Source of the DNA: DATEMK01 sp035275625
GTDB lineage: Bacteria > Bacteroidota > Bacteroidia > AKYH767-A > OLB10
Direction: 5' to 3'
Length of the DNA: 6,660 nt
Assembly: GCA_035275625.1 (NCBI GenBank)
Contig: DATEMK010000353.1
Coordinates: forward strand, 1-6,660
Of this stretch, positions 6,641-6,660 are shown in pieces (positions within the stretch are counted from its first letter, which is position 1; each line of letters opens with the position of its first letter). Below the pieces are notes generated by a model. The model was not told the DNA's origin, searched no databases, and saw only the letters and a program-made list of their open reading frames with translations. The position numbers were made by a program, and so were the translations under genes.

Positions 6641-6660
6641 TAATTAGCCGTACCGTTCAC

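Noticed and set aside
6652..6660. Possible LytTR binding half-site ACCGTTCAC, and a similar TACGTTAAA at 2902-2910
   Set aside because: Each fits eight of nine positions of the general LytTR half-site pattern, but neither has a second copy at the expected 12-13 bp spacing, and such short matches are common by chance.

Overview
The window looks like chromosomal DNA of a member of the Bacteroidota (Bacteroidetes). The base composition is moderately AT-rich. Canonical Shine-Dalgarno sequences are missing in front of the starts, and one start has a TAnnTTTG-type promoter element upstream. The gene content also fits: a TPR-containing hybrid histidine kinase paired with a LytTR response regulator, and a small outer-membrane beta-barrel protein. 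This assignment is inferred from gene style; there is no rRNA or other marker gene to fix the genus.

Layout: (1) 1-708, plus strand, is the 3' part of a gene that begins before the window; its product looks like an outer-membrane beta-barrel protein. (2) 804-2849, plus strand, is a complete OPT-family (oligopeptide transporter) inner-membrane protein of 681 aa. (3) 2850-2948 is a short convergent intergenic stretch with no convincing terminator. (4) 2949-3689 and 3695-6565, minus strand, form a two-gene signalling operon. The promoter-proximal gene is a 956-aa hybrid histidine kinase with the order signal peptide, TPR, transmembrane segment, HisKA, HATPase, REC, Hpt-like. Five bases after its stop comes a 246-aa REC-LytTR DNA-binding regulator. 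(5) 6566-6660 is the upstream region of that operon and contains a perfect 12-bp palindrome.

Together the two minus-strand genes contain every phosphorylation site of a four-step His-Asp-His-Asp relay: H463, D776 and H902 of the kinase, then D57 of the regulator. The stimulus and target genes cannot be read from the sequence. The transporter and barrel genes are neighbours but nothing shows that the relay controls them.

The most unusual signal is inside the kinase gene. An approximately 83-bp GC-rich element made of nested palindromes (4701-4783) is translated in frame within the ATPase domain. Two further tracts of degenerate 7-bp tandem repeats lie in the HATPase-REC linker (4434-4468) and in a loop of the receiver domain (4249-4290). 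All three sit at places where a protein tolerates extra residues, so the gene appears to have absorbed several small repeats without losing its reading frame.
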